A stretch of 64,000 bases of DNA from Myroides phaeus (GTDB lineage: Bacteria; Bacteroidota; Bacteroidia; Flavobacteriales; Flavobacteriaceae): contig NZ_CP047050.1 in NCBI RefSeq assembly GCF_009799805.1, forward strand, positions 2,680,001-2,744,000. The letters run 5' to 3'. The position numbers and the translations under genes were made by a program. Each line of letters begins with the position of its first letter. The first letter of the stretch is position 1. Below, in pieces: positions 25,668 through 35,812 of the stretch. The notes under the pieces are model-generated. The model searched no databases and was not told the origin of the DNA. It saw nothing but the letters and a program-made list of their open reading frames with translations.

Positions 25668-26561
25668 ATGAAACAAGCTACTGCATTAAGCACCATAAAA
25701 CAAACCTCTACTTCAAGTGGATGGATTAATGGCTTTATAGGCGTATTACTTTTTAGTGGTTCTATGCCAGCAACAAAAGCTGCTGTTATTGCGTTAGACC
25801 CTATTTTTGTAACTGCCGTAAGAGCTGCAATTGCAGGAATTTTAGCATTGGCTTGTTTATTATTATTTAAAGAAAAGAAGCCAACAAGAGCACAATTAAC
25901 ACCTTTAGCTATTGTAGCAATAGGCGGAGTAATTGGTTTTCCTTTGCTATCTGCATTGGCTTTACAACATATTACATCAGCACACTCATTAGTTTATTTA
26001 GGAATACTACCTATGTCAACAGCTGTTTTTGCAGTAATAAGAGGAGGTGAAAAACCTAAACCAATATTCTGGCTGTTCTCAATAGTAGGTAGTTTAATTG
26101 TAATTGGATTTGCTGTTTTACAAGGAGGAACAAGTTCTACAATCGGAAATATCCTAATGCTAATTGCCATTTTACTTTGTGGACTAAGTTATGCGGAAGG
26201 TGCTAAATTATCAAAAGCATTAGGAGGATGGCAAGTGATTTCTTGGGCAGTTGTATTATCACTTCCAGTATCACTACCTCTTATGTTTTTAACAGCTCCC
26301 TCTAATCCCGAATTTGTAGGTGTAGACGCGTGGATTGGCGTTGCGTACTTAGGGGTATTTAGTATGTTTCTTGGGTTTGTATTTTGGTACAAAGGATTAG
26401 CACAAGGAGGAATTGCATCTGTAGGTCAACTACAATTACTTCAACCTTTCTTTGGTTTAGCATTAGCAGCTACATTGTTAAACGAATATGTAAGTCCGAA
26501 TATGATATTAGTAACTATTGGAGTCATTTTATGTGTAGCTGGAAGTAAAAAGTTTGGGTAA
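25668..26561 (+). CDS. EamA/DMT family exporter
   Basis: Inner-membrane transporter of the drug/metabolite superfamily with about ten membrane segments arranged as two EamA repeats. Typical marks are SGSMPATKAAVIALDP near the first helix, LQHITSAHSLVYLGILP, and the last repeat with GLAQGGIASVGQLQLLQPF. Members export amino acids or related metabolites. Adjacency to a PLP-dependent MocR regulator suggests an amino acid or amine substrate, an inference only. The reading frame extends to a TTG at 25608, but that precedes the promoter; ATG 25668 is the start. Confidence 0.9.
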   Translation: MKQATALSTIKQTSTSSGWINGFIGVLLFSGSMPATKAAVIALDPIFVTAVRAAIAGILALACLLLFKEKKPTRAQLTPLAIVAIGGVIGFPLLSALALQHITSAHSLVYLGILPMSTAVFAVIRGGEKPKPIFWLFSIVGSLIVIGFAVLQGGTSSTIGNILMLIAILLCGLSYAEGAKLSKALGGWQVISWAVVLSLPVSLPLMFLTAPSNPEFVGVDAWIGVAYLGVFSMFLGFVFWYKGLAQGGIASVGQLQLLQPFFGLALAATLLNEYVSPNMILVTIGVILCVAGSKKFG

Positions 26562-26607
26562 TTAATAGATAGCATAAGTTTAAAGTATTATTATTGGTTA
26601 ATAATTA

Positions 26608-26658
26608 GTTTACAACTTACATTGTAAACTAAAAAAGGAGGTCAATGACCTCCTTTTT
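26608..26658. terminator. Tandem terminator hairpins between convergent genes, copy 2 of the pair
   Basis: A first hairpin pairs GTTTACAA (26608-26615) with TTGTAAAC (26622-26629). A second is GGAGGTCAATGACCTCC flanked by A and T runs (26632-26658), identical to the one at 23997. They separate the exporter and the CoA transferase. Confidence 0.85.
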
Positions 26659-26675
26659 GCTATCGTATAGTTTGA

Positions 26676-27941
26676 TTATTTTATACTATTGTAGTACGTA
26701 CGTAAAACCTCTTCCCTAAAATTAGGATGTGCAATACTTGCCATTGCCTCCACTCTTTGTTTTAAAGTCTTTCCATACAAATCTGCAACACCATATTCTG
26801 TAACAATATATTGCGCGTGAGCACGTGTAGTAACAACTCCAGCACCCTGTTTTAAGAAAGGTACAATTCGATTATCACCGCGATTACTAACAGATGACAA
26901 CGCTATAATTGCCTTACCTCCTTTACTCAACGATGCACCGCGTACGAAGTCCATCTGTCCTCCTACTCCTGAATACATTTTTGTACCAAGCGAGTCCGCA
27001 CATACTTGTCCTGTTAAATCAACTTCTAAAGCTGAGTTAATAGCAACTACTTTAGGATTTTGACGAATTACAGAGGTATCATTAACATAGTTAGACTCTT
27101 TCAAAACGATAAAGGGATTGTTGTCAACAAACTTATATAGTCGCTCTGAACCAATCAAAAACGTTGCTAATGCTCTTCCTTTGGTAACTGCCTTCTTAGA
27201 ACAGTTTATCACACCACTTTCTATCAAATCAATCACACCATCTGAAAACATTTCTGTGTGCAATCCTAAATCCTTATGATTTGTCAATTGAGCTAATACC
27301 GCATTAGGAATATTCCCAATTCCCATTTGCAATGTACTTTCATCTTCAATAAGTTCGGCCACAAAACCACCGATCTTAGCTTCTGTGTCCGTAATCACTG
27401 TAGGCTTAGAAGCATAAAGCGGACAATTGTGTTCTACCGCCATATCAATCTTTGAAATATGTAACACACTATCACCAAAAGTTCTTGGCATAAAAGAGTT
27501 AATCTGAGCAATAACAACCTTAGCGCATTCCATCGCTGCAACTGTAGCTTCTACAGATACTCCCAACGAACAAAAACCGTGTTCGTCTGGTGGTGAAACT
27601 TGAATTAAAACAACGTCTAATGTAACAGCTCCTTTTCTAAACAAATTAGGCACTTCACTCAAGAAAACTGGGGTATATGAACCATTGCCAGCCGCAATAG
27701 TATGACGTACATTTTTTCCGATAAAGAATGAATTTACGTGAAAACTCTCAGCTAATGCTGGGTCTACATATGGTGCCGCTCCTTCTGTATGAATATGACA
27801 AAACTCCACTCCTCTCAATTCATCTGCTCTATCTGAAATAGCTTTTGTTAAAACATTGGGGGTTGCCGCTGCTGCTTGTACATAAATCCTATCTCCGGAC
27901 TTGACTACTTTTGCCGCTTCTGACGCTGAAACATACTTCAT
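26676..27941 (-). CDS. Acetyl-CoA hydrolase/transferase family protein
   Basis: A 421-residue class I CoA transferase. Conserved stretches are GDRIYVQAAAATPN, VSPPDEHGFCSLG, MGIGNIPNAVL, the region containing the candidate catalytic Glu (AINSALEVDLTGQ), and GGQMDFVRGA with GVADLYGKT near the end. The length and pattern are closest to 4-hydroxybutyrate or acetate CoA-transferases, but substrate cannot be fixed from sequence. It is alone on its transcript, with the next gene upstream divergent. Confidence 0.85.
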   Translation of the reverse strand: MKYVSASEAAKVVKSGDRIYVQAAAATPNVLTKAISDRADELRGVEFCHIHTEGAAPYVDPALAESFHVNSFFIGKNVRHTIAAGNGSYTPVFLSEVPNLFRKGAVTLDVVLIQVSPPDEHGFCSLGVSVEATVAAMECAKVVIAQINSFMPRTFGDSVLHISKIDMAVEHNCPLYASKPTVITDTEAKIGGFVAELIEDESTLQMGIGNIPNAVLAQLTNHKDLGLHTEMFSDGVIDLIESGVINCSKKAVTKGRALATFLIGSERLYKFVDNNPFIVLKESNYVNDTSVIRQNPKVVAINSALEVDLTGQVCADSLGTKMYSGVGGQMDFVRGASLSKGGKAIIALSSVSNRGDNRIVPFLKQGAGVVTTRAHAQYIVTEYGVADLYGKTLKQRVEAMASIAHPNFREEVLRTYYNSIK

Positions 27942-28377
27942 AATATTTTCTTTTAGTACAACCTATTGATGTTATCGCTGGCTTGATTAAACAGCTTACA
28001 AAATACAACTTTTCAGTTTATGATTATATGACAGATGTTGGGTTTAGGTAAATAAATCTATCGCTTATGTACATATTGAGTGATTCTTACGATTACCTGT
28101 TCTAATTTTTTCCACATTTAATCTAATTTGAAGAGTTACTATAGAAAAATGTCTGCATCTTATGTTTTTATTTTCTACATATCACACATAGCCTGAATTG
28201 CATAAAACAAGATGATATCACTTGCCAACCAAATAGCTTCATCACTTTTACAGTTATATAGTATCATTTAGTAAGGCAACACTGACAATATTTACCAGCC
28301 TTTTGTACAACTTTTAATTTGAAAAGGATTATTAATCCAAATAGTATTATTTTTGTATTCAATCTCATTTACAAAAA
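27942..28377. other. Intergenic region, 436 bases
   Basis: Divergent spacer between the CoA transferase and mutS2. It holds the mutS2 -7 box at its right end. I see no RNA gene or repeat in the rest. Confidence 0.5.
28348..28355 (+). promoter_or_regulatory. -7 box (TATTTTTG) upstream of mutS2
   Basis: Fits TAnnTTTG and lies 22 bases before the ATG. The nearest TTTG is 26 bases upstream, too far for a consensus -33. Confidence 0.5.
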
Positions 28378-30552
28378 ATGACATCAATTAATAAAAAGAC
28401 ATTACAAGATTTAGAATTCCATACAGTTTTAGAAACTGTTTCTGCACTTTGTGTAACAGAAGCAGGTAAAGAAGCTGCTTTGGAAATCGGACCATATAAA
28501 ACAGAAGAATCTACTATTCGAGCGTTAAAACAAACGTCTGAATATGTTTCTTCATACACTAATAATAATATAATTCCCAATCATTATTTCGACGGCATTG
28601 ACTACGAATTAAAGTTTTTAGGAATTGAAGATAGTTTTCTTGAAGTAAGTAGCTTTAAAAAGATATTTACACTGACAGAAACAACACTGAACTTACTTGT
28701 TTACTTAAAGAAATTTGAGGAATATTACCCTAATTTATATAGTAAAGCAGTTGATTACCCCCTCGAAAAAAGTATCTTAAAAGATATTGAAAATGTATTG
28801 GACAAATACGGAGAGATCAAGGACAATGCTTCTCTTGACTTAATGAATATTCGCAAGAACATTAACTTAGTAAGAGGAAAAATCAACCAAAGCTTTGGTG
28901 CTGCTTTATCGCAATACAACAGTGCAGGGTATTTAGATGATATCCGTGAAACTGTGGTTGAAAACAGACGTGTATTAGCTGTAATGGCAATGCACAGACG
29001 TAAAGTGAAAGGTAGTGTACTTGGTCAATCTAAAACGGGAAGCATCGTTTATATTGAACCAGAGGCTACACTCCGTTTTTCAAGAGAATTAAACAACTTA
29101 GAATACGAAGAGCGAGAAGAAATAGTGCGCATCTTAAAAAGATTAACGAATACAATTCGCCCATTTAGAGAGTTGTTGTTTGACTATCAAAACTTCTTGA
29201 CTTTTATTGATATTACGGCTGCTAAGGCAAAATATGCTAATAAAATTAATGGTCTGTTACCTGAAATAACATCAGAAAGAGAAATGTATTTCAGAGAAGC
29301 CTACCACCCTATTCTATTGGTTAACAACAAAGAGAAAAGAAAACCAACTTATCCTCAAACAATTAGTTTAGAACAGGATAGTCGTATTATTGTTATCTCT
29401 GGACCAAACGCTGGAGGAAAGAGTATTACGTTAAAAACTGTTGGATTACTTCAACTTATGTTACAGTCGGGTTTACTTATTCCTGTTCACGAACGCAGTA
29501 AAACCTTCTTATTTGATCGAATTTTAACTGACATTGGAGACAACCAGTCAATTGAAAACCATTTAAGTACATATAGTTACCGCTTAAAGAATATGAATTA
29601 CTTCTTGAAAAAGTGTAACGACCGTACTTTATTTTTAATTGACGAGTTTGGTACTGGGTCTGACCCTGAATTAGGAGGAGCGTTAGCTGAGGTGTTTTTA
29701 GAAGAGTTTTACGATCGTGAAGCTTATGGTATCATTACCACTCACTACACTAATTTAAAAATATTAGCAGATGAATTACCTAATGCCACCAATGCCAATA
29801 TGTTGTTCGACGAGAAATCACTTGAACCAATGTATAAGTTAAACGTGGGACAAGCTGGTAGTTCATTTACTTTTGAAGTAGCACAGAAAAACGGTATTCC
29901 TTTTAGCTTAATCAATAGAGCTAAGAAAAAAGTGGAAGGTGATAAAGTTCGCTTTGACAAAACAATTGCTAATTTGCAAAAAGAGCGTCATAAGTTAGAA
30001 CGTACCTCTCAAAACCTAAAAGAGGAAGAAACAAAAGCAAGAGAAGAGAGTAAGAAAATGGAATCTATCAACACGAAGATTCAAGAAAAATTGGAGAGAT
30101 ACCAAGAGCTTTTCGACTCAAATCAACGCTTAGTTTCTCTTGGACAACGTTTAGATGATCTATCAGAAAAATATTTCAACAATAAAAGTAAGAAAACTCT
30201 GTTTGGAGAAGTACTAAAAGTAGTTGAAATTGAAAACTCTAAACGTAAGAAAGTTACCATAAAAGAGAAAAAGGAGAAAGAACAACAACAGAAAGAGCTT
30301 ATCAAAGAGGTAGAGCAAAAAGTTGAGGTGATTCGCCAAGAAAAGAAAGAAGAGAAAGTCAAAAAACAACAAGAACAAGTTAAAAACAAAACGAACTTCC
30401 CTCTAAAAGTTGGAGATAGAGTTCGTATGATAGACGGTCGTTCTGTTGGAACAATTGACGTTATTGAAAAAAATAAAGCTACTGTTAACTATGGTTTCTT
30501 TACTTCTAAAGTAAGTTTAGATCAATTGGAGATGGTACAACGTAAAAAATAA
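28378..30552 (+). CDS. mutS2: MutS2-family ATPase lacking the Smr domain
   Basis: DNA-structure-binding ATPase of the MutS2 family, linked in other bacteria to suppression of recombination and to collided-ribosome rescue. It has the core/clamp region, Walker A GPNAGGKSITLKT, Walker B LFLIDEFGTGSDPELGGALAE and ITTHYTNLK. A long charged coiled coil follows (about residues 510-680). The end is a small KOW-like segment (LKVGDRVRMIDGRSVGTID). The nuclease Smr domain that ends the Bacillus protein is absent; 724 residues is what I recall for flavobacterial members, so this is probably lineage-typical. Its TAA overlaps the next ATG by one base. Confidence 0.9.
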   Translation: MTSINKKTLQDLEFHTVLETVSALCVTEAGKEAALEIGPYKTEESTIRALKQTSEYVSSYTNNNIIPNHYFDGIDYELKFLGIEDSFLEVSSFKKIFTLTETTLNLLVYLKKFEEYYPNLYSKAVDYPLEKSILKDIENVLDKYGEIKDNASLDLMNIRKNINLVRGKINQSFGAALSQYNSAGYLDDIRETVVENRRVLAVMAMHRRKVKGSVLGQSKTGSIVYIEPEATLRFSRELNNLEYEEREEIVRILKRLTNTIRPFRELLFDYQNFLTFIDITAAKAKYANKINGLLPEITSEREMYFREAYHPILLVNNKEKRKPTYPQTISLEQDSRIIVISGPNAGGKSITLKTVGLLQLMLQSGLLIPVHERSKTFLFDRILTDIGDNQSIENHLSTYSYRLKNMNYFLKKCNDRTLFLIDEFGTGSDPELGGALAEVFLEEFYDREAYGIITTHYTNLKILADELPNATNANMLFDEKSLEPMYKLNVGQAGSSFTFEVAQKNGIPFSLINRAKKKVEGDKVRFDKTIANLQKERHKLERTSQNLKEEETKAREESKKMESINTKIQEKLERYQELFDSNQRLVSLGQRLDDLSEKYFNNKSKKTLFGEVLKVVEIENSKRKKVTIKEKKEKEQQQKELIKEVEQKVEVIRQEKKEEKVKKQQEQVKNKTNFPLKVGDRVRMIDGRSVGTIDVIEKNKATVNYGFFTSKVSLDQLEMVQRKK

Positions 30553-30965
30553 TGTTAGATATACCACGAAATAAAAAAATAATCTTGTTTGACGGTGTTT
30601 GCAACCTTTGCGACAACACCGTTCAAAAGGTTATTAAAGCAGATAAAAACGATCAGTTTAGATTTGCTTCTTTAGATTCTGAAATCGGTAAACAGATTTT
30701 GGATTACATTGGTGTGGACAGACAAAAAATGGATAGCATTGTGCTTTACCAACCAGGTATTTCTTACTACCTAAAATCCCAAGCAGCTTTTAAGATAGCT
30801 TCATACTTAGGACTTCCCTACTCTCTGATAAATATCTTTTCCGTTTTTCCCAAAGCACTTACAGATATTGGTTATGATTTTATAGCTAAAAATCGTTATA
30901 AGTGGTATGGAAAAAAGGAAAGTTGTATGATTCCTAATGAATCAATTAAACAGAAATTTCTATAA
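30552..30965 (+). CDS. DCC family thiol-disulfide oxidoreductase-like protein (DUF393)
   Basis: A 137-residue protein with the family hallmark FDGVCNLCDNTV, a CxxC near the N-terminus, then FRFASLDSEIGK and the late YDFIAKNRYKWYGKK. The fold is predicted thioredoxin-like and the physiological role is unsettled. Start and mutS2 stop overlap in TAATG, so translation is coupled. Confidence 0.9.
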   Translation: MLDIPRNKKIILFDGVCNLCDNTVQKVIKADKNDQFRFASLDSEIGKQILDYIGVDRQKMDSIVLYQPGISYYLKSQAAFKIASYLGLPYSLINIFSVFPKALTDIGYDFIAKNRYKWYGKKESCMIPNESIKQKFL

Positions 30966-31033
30966 TTTCTAATCTTAATACTTTTTTGTGATTTTTTAAT
31001 CGCAAATAATTTCACTTAAACTTAGGCATTGCT

Positions 31034-31041
31034 TATATTTG
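31034..31041 (+). promoter_or_regulatory. -7 box (TATATTTG) of pheT
   Basis: Fits TAnnTTTG, 25 bases before the ATG at 31067. TTTC at 31010-31013 is an approximate -33 element. Confidence 0.65.
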
Positions 31042-31066
31042 CGTACTTATAAAAAACTATTCTCGA

Positions 31067-33502
31067 ATGCAGATTTCATACAATTGGTTAAAACAATTCA
31101 TTAAATTAGACATTACACCAGACGAAACTTCAGAAATCTTAACAGACTTAGGTCTTGAGGTGGAAGGAATCACTCACTATGAGAGTTTAAAAGGTGGTTT
31201 AAAAGGAGTTGTTGTTGGACACGTATTGTCTTGTACAAAACATCCTAATGCAGACAAATTAAACGTAACAAAAGTTGATTTAGGAACGGGTGAACCAGTA
31301 CAAATCGTTTGTGGTGCTCCTAATGTTGCTGAAGGACAGAAAGTACCTGTTGCTACAATTGGTACAGAATTATTCGATGCAGAAGGAATTGCATTCCAAA
31401 TCAAAAAAGGTAAAATTCGTGGAGAAGAGAGCTTTGGTATGATTTGTTCTGAAGTAGAACTTGGAATTGGAACAGATGGTAGTGGTATTTTAGTTCTTGA
31501 TAACAAATGGGAACCAGGTACTCCTGCTGCAACTATTTTCAATGTTGTAACTGACGAAGTTTTTGAAATTGGATTAACTCCAAACCGTTCTGATGCAATG
31601 AGTCATTGGGGGGTTGCTCGTGATTTAAGAGCTGGCCTTTTACAAAACTCAAAAGAGGAAATTCAACACAAAGAGTTGATTACTCCTTCTGTTAGTAAAT
31701 TTAAAGTAGAACGTAGAACGTTAAAAATTGACGTAAGCGTTAATGATTATAAAAAAGCTCCAAGATACTGCGGAGTTACTATTTCTGGAGTTGAAGTAAA
31801 ACAATCTCCTGAGTGGTTACAAAACAGACTTAAAGCTATTGGAATTGCTCCTAAAAACAATATCGTTGACGTTACAAACTATGTACTACACGATTTAGGA
31901 CAACCGTTACACGCTTTTGATACAGCTAAAATCAAAGGTGGAAAAGTTATCGTTAAAACTGTTGACGCTGGAACAAAATTCACAACTCTTGACGGAGTTG
32001 AAAGAACTCTACACCAAGACGACTTAATGATTTGTGACGAAAACGGTCCAATGTGTTTAGCAGGTATTTTTGGAGGATTAAAGTCAGCTGTTTCTGAAAA
32101 CACGACAACAATCTTCTTAGAAAGTGCTTACTTTAACCCAGTAACTATCCGTAAAGCAGCTAAAAGACACGGTTTAAATACTGATTCATCTTTCCGTTTT
32201 GAAAGAGGAATTGACCCGTCTATTACAGAATATGCTTTAAAGCACGCAGCTTTATTGATTCAACAAGTAGCTGGAGGTGAAATCACTTCTGATATCGTTG
32301 ATTTATACCCTAAGAAAATTGAAGATAATTCAGTATTCTTAAACTTCAACAATATTACTCGCTTACTTGGAGAAGAAATTCCAAAGGATACAATCAAGAA
32401 AATCTTAGTGTCTTTAGACATTAAAGTACATAGTATGTCTGACGTTGGTATTGGTATTACTGTACCTGCTTACCGTGCAGACGTAACAAGAGAAATTGAT
32501 ATCATCGAAGAAGTATTACGTGTATATGGTTTCAATAATATCACTTATTCTTCTAAATTAAACGCTACAATTGCGGCAAACTCTCGTACTGAAGATCATA
32601 AAGTACAGAATATTATTGCTAACCAATTGGTTGCTCAAGGGTTCCATGAGATTATGAATAACTCATTAACTACTCCTGATTACAGCAATTTATCTGAGAA
32701 TATCAATTCAAGTTTCCAAGTAGATATCTTAAACCCATTAAGTCACGACTTATGTGTAATGAGACAATCTTTACTTTTTGGAGGTTTAGAGTCTATTTCT
32801 TACAACATCAATAGAAAACGTGGAGATTTAAAATTCTTTGAATTTGGTAAAACTTACCACAAAATGCTAAACAGTTATGAAGAATACAAACGCTTCGCTG
32901 TTTTTGCAACTGGTAATATTACTAAAGCAAGTTGGAACTCAACACAAAAACCTGTTGATTTCTTTGAATTTAAAGCTTACATCAACGCTATTGTAGCACG
33001 TTTAGGATTAACAAAAACAACAACTCAACCTGTTGAATCTGACATCTTCTCTGAAGGTATCGCATACTACTTAGGTAAAGATCTAATTGTTGAATTTGGT
33101 ATTCTTAAGAAAGGTGTTCTTAAAGAGTTTGACATAAAACAAGAGGTATTCTATGCTGAGTTTAATTGGGATAACACAATTAAAATGTTGTCTGCTAAAA
33201 TTAAATTTACTGACATCAACAAATACCCTTCAGTTAAACGTGACTATGCTCTTTTAATCAATGAGAACGTTACTTTTGGAGAAATCTACAACATCGTTAA
33301 ACAAGTTGATAAAAACATTATTAAAGATGTTACTTTATTTGACGTTTACCAAGGAGACAAAATAGAAGATGGTAAAAAATCTTATGCTATTTCTATCTTA
33401 ATGGAAGATTCAAGTAAAACATTAACTGATAGTCAAGTTGAAAAGATAATGGGTAAAATCCAATACCAACTTGAAAACAACGTTGGTGCTCAATTGAGAT
33501 AA
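31067..33502 (+). CDS. pheT: Phenylalanine-tRNA ligase beta subunit
   Basis: Beta subunit of the (alpha-beta)2 phenylalanyl-tRNA synthetase. Its 811 residues carry the complete layout: N-terminal MQISYNWLKQFI and an EMAP-like tRNA-binding domain (about 40-150, CTKHPNADKLNVTKVDLG), the B3/B4 editing region (IVDVTNYVLHDLGQPLHAFD), the B5 domain, a catalytic-like core (FFEFGKTYHKM) and the C-terminal FDX-ACB domain (INKYPSVKRDYALLI). It is a single-gene transcript between its promoter and a strong terminator; pheS is not in the window. Confidence 0.98.
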   Translation: MQISYNWLKQFIKLDITPDETSEILTDLGLEVEGITHYESLKGGLKGVVVGHVLSCTKHPNADKLNVTKVDLGTGEPVQIVCGAPNVAEGQKVPVATIGTELFDAEGIAFQIKKGKIRGEESFGMICSEVELGIGTDGSGILVLDNKWEPGTPAATIFNVVTDEVFEIGLTPNRSDAMSHWGVARDLRAGLLQNSKEEIQHKELITPSVSKFKVERRTLKIDVSVNDYKKAPRYCGVTISGVEVKQSPEWLQNRLKAIGIAPKNNIVDVTNYVLHDLGQPLHAFDTAKIKGGKVIVKTVDAGTKFTTLDGVERTLHQDDLMICDENGPMCLAGIFGGLKSAVSENTTTIFLESAYFNPVTIRKAAKRHGLNTDSSFRFERGIDPSITEYALKHAALLIQQVAGGEITSDIVDLYPKKIEDNSVFLNFNNITRLLGEEIPKDTIKKILVSLDIKVHSMSDVGIGITVPAYRADVTREIDIIEEVLRVYGFNNITYSSKLNATIAANSRTEDHKVQNIIANQLVAQGFHEIMNNSLTTPDYSNLSENINSSFQVDILNPLSHDLCVMRQSLLFGGLESISYNINRKRGDLKFFEFGKTYHKMLNSYEEYKRFAVFATGNITKASWNSTQKPVDFFEFKAYINAIVARLGLTKTTTQPVESDIFSEGIAYYLGKDLIVEFGILKKGVLKEFDIKQEVFYAEFNWDNTIKMLSAKIKFTDINKYPSVKRDYALLINENVTFGEIYNIVKQVDKNIIKDVTLFDVYQGDKIEDGKKSYAISILMEDSSKTLTDSQVEKIMGKIQYQLENNVGAQLR

Positions 33503-33529
33503 TAACAAGATTCACATTTATACATTATA

Positions 33530-33565
33530 AACAAAAGCCTAAACTAAATAGTTTAGGCTTTTGTT
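33530..33565 (+). terminator. Terminator of pheT
   Basis: A 17-base perfect stem starting AACAAAAGCCTAAACTA with a two-base loop and its complement ending in TTTTGTT. Confidence 0.88.
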
Positions 33566-33761
33566 ATTTTAAGACATATACAAAATAGCATTATTTATAA
33601 GGCCACTATAATTATAGAATTTTAGCCTTAATTAACTTACTACATTCCTATATTGAAAAGAAAAAATATTAAACATAAAGCACTTAAAAATAAGTAAACT
33701 TTCTATTCTTATTTAAATAGTAAAATAATCTAAATAATTTATTGAAAATATAGAAAATAAA

Positions 33762-33791
33762 AAAGCCAATACAAATAAATGTATTGGCTTT
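33762..33791 (-). terminator. Terminator of sucD
   Basis: AAAGCCAATACA and TGTATTGGCTTT form a 12-base stem; the A run to its left gives the minus-strand T tail. Confidence 0.85.
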
Positions 33792-33821
33792 CCTATATAA
33801 TATATTTTAGTAAGTCAAAGA

Positions 33822-34694
33822 CTATCCTAAAACTTCTTTTACTTTTTTACCGATTTCAGCAGGAGAATCAACAACGTGGATTCCACACTCAGCCATAATA
33901 CGTTTTTTAGCAGCAGCAGTATCATCTGCACCACCTACGATAGCACCAGCGTGTCCCATTGTTCTTCCTTTTGGAGCAGTTTCTCCAGCGATGAATCCAA
34001 TAACAGGTTTTTTGTTACCATTTTCTTTTACCCAACGAGCAGCATCAGCTTCTAATTGACCTCCAATTTCACCAATCATAATGATTGCTTCAGTTTCTGG
34101 GTCAGCCATTAATAACTGTACAGCTTCCTTAGTTGTAGTTCCGATAATTGGATCACCACCAATACCAATAGCAGTAGTAACTCCTAATCCTTGTTTTACA
34201 ACTTGGTCAGCAGCCTCATAAGTTAAAGTTCCTGATTTAGAAACAATTCCTACAGTACCTTTTTTGAATACGAAACCTGGCATAATACCAACTTTAGCTT
34301 CACCTGGAGTAATAACACCTGGACAGTTAGGTCCTACTAATCTACAATCTCTACCTTTGATATAGTTGTAAGCTTTGATCATATCAGCAACAGGAATTCC
34401 TTCTGTGATACAAATAATAACTTTAATTCCTGCATCAGCAGCTTCCATAATAGCATCTGCAGCAAATGCTGGTGGAACGAAGATAATAGATGTATCAGCA
34501 CCTGCTTTCTCAACTGCTTCTGAAACTGTATTAAATACTGGACGATCTAAGTGAGTACTACCACCTTTTCCTGGAGTAACACCACCAACAACGTTTGTTC
34601 CGTACTCAATCATTTGAGAAGCGTGGAATGTACCTTCACTTCCAGTAAATCCCTGAACGATTATTTTTGAATCTTTATTTACTAAAACACTCAT
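33822..34694 (-). CDS. sucD: Succinate-CoA ligase alpha subunit
   Basis: Alpha subunit of succinyl-CoA synthetase in the citric acid cycle, carrying the CoA site and the phosphorylated histidine. The 290 residues match the family: [47 protein letters not shown], and the active-site His in GHAGAIVGG. The beta subunit gene sucC is not adjacent, as I recall is common in flavobacteria. It has its own -7 box and terminator. Confidence 0.97.
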   Translation of the reverse strand: MSVLVNKDSKIIVQGFTGSEGTFHASQMIEYGTNVVGGVTPGKGGSTHLDRPVFNTVSEAVEKAGADTSIIFVPPAFAADAIMEAADAGIKVIICITEGIPVADMIKAYNYIKGRDCRLVGPNCPGVITPGEAKVGIMPGFVFKKGTVGIVSKSGTLTYEAADQVVKQGLGVTTAIGIGGDPIIGTTTKEAVQLLMADPETEAIIMIGEIGGQLEADAARWVKENGNKKPVIGFIAGETAPKGRTMGHAGAIVGGADDTAAAKKRIMAECGIHVVDSPAEIGKKVKEVLG

Positions 34695-34726
34695 GATCTT
34701 GTTTTTATTTATTTAACTTACTTACA

Positions 34727-34734
34727 CAAAAATA
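34727..34734 (-). promoter_or_regulatory. -7 box (TATTTTTG on the minus strand) of sucD
   Basis: CAAAAATA on the plus strand, 33 bases before the sucD ATG. AAAA at 34754-34757 is a 3-of-4 match to the -33 element at N19. Confidence 0.55.
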
Positions 34735-34858
34735 AACAATTCTATTAAGCTATAAAACTTTTTATCCCTTTATAAGTGAGTTTAACTGATTAATTAATTA
34801 CATTACCTCAATTTTGTCATTTTGACTAAAAAATCAAACAACTATTAGAGAAAATAAC

Positions 34859-35794
34859 CTATATATTTTTAGTTTTTGCAAGTAATTCTGGAATTCTTTT
34901 AATATTAGCCATTTGCTTCAATTTATCTCTTGACTCCTCTGCAGGATATCCAAAGTAAACTTTACCTCCAGCTAATGACTTAGAAACTCCTGATTGAGCT
35001 AACACAACAGCCTTACTACCGATAGTAATACCACTTGTAGTTCCTACTTGTCCCCATAAGGTTACTTCATTCTCAATAACCACGCAACCAGCAATACCAC
35101 ATTGTGCAGCAATCAAACTACGACTACCTACAACTGTATCATGCCCAATATGAACTTGGTTATCAATTTTTGCCCCCTCTTTAATAGTAGTATCTCCTGT
35201 TACCCCTCTGTCAATTGTACAAGCGGCACCAATACCAACATTATCTTCTATCACTACTCTACCACAAGAAACTAAAGGATCAAATCCTTCTGGACGTTTT
35301 TTGTAATAAAAAGCATCAGCACCTAAAATAGTACCTGCGTGAATAACTACATTATCACCAATTACCGTACCATCATAGATAACAACATTTGGATGAATAA
35401 GACAGTTCTTTCCGATAACAACGTTGTGTCCAATAAACACACCTGGTTGAATAACACTACCTTCACCAATTACAGCATCTTTTGCACGAACTTCTGTAGC
35501 TGGTTTAAAAGGGTTAAAGAATTTAGACAATTTATTAAAGTCTCTAAACGGATCGTCAGAAATCAATAAAGCCTTTCCTTCCGGACAAGGTACATCTTTA
35601 TTAATCAAAACGATACTTGCATTAGAGTTTAATGCCTTATCATAATATTTTGGATGATCCACAAACACTACCTCTCCTTCTTGTACAACGTGAATCTCGT
35701 TTATACCATAAACAGGGAAGTTAGAATCTCCAACAAATTTACAGTCAATAATTTCCGCTATTGTCTGTAAATCTTGAACTTTTGCAAAACGCAT
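34859..35794 (-). CDS. LpxD-like acyltransferase, second paralogue
   Basis: Left-handed beta-helix acyltransferase related to LpxD. It has 311 residues, with an N-terminal UDP-binding-like domain (about 1-105) and a hexapeptide-repeat domain ([20 protein letters not shown]) with the catalytic-region motif [14 protein letters not shown] full-length lpxD lies four genes upstream in the same operon, so this copy has either a different acyl or sugar specificity or another function. It is the last gene of the lipid A operon, 18 bases after efp. The C-terminal helical part is shorter than in the other copy. Confidence 0.85.
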   Translation of the reverse strand: MRFAKVQDLQTIAEIIDCKFVGDSNFPVYGINEIHVVQEGEVVFVDHPKYYDKALNSNASIVLINKDVPCPEGKALLISDDPFRDFNKLSKFFNPFKPATEVRAKDAVIGEGSVIQPGVFIGHNVVIGKNCLIHPNVVIYDGTVIGDNVVIHAGTILGADAFYYKKRPEGFDPLVSCGRVVIEDNVGIGAACTIDRGVTGDTTIKEGAKIDNQVHIGHDTVVGSRSLIAAQCGIAGCVVIENEVTLWGQVGTTSGITIGSKAVVLAQSGVSKSLAGGKVYFGYPAEESRDKLKQMANIKRIPELLAKTKNI

Positions 35795-35812
35795 GATATA
35801 TCTTCTAAAAAA

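Larger units (their letters stand above)
33503..33821. other. Intergenic region, 319 bases, between convergent pheT and sucD
   Basis: Contains one terminator for each gene (33530-33565 and 33762-33791). The AT-rich middle shows nothing else. Confidence 0.6.

Noticed and set aside
28378..30552. MutS (mismatch repair) rather than MutS2
   Set aside because: There is no N-terminal mismatch-recognition domain, and the protein begins directly with the core, typical of MutS2.
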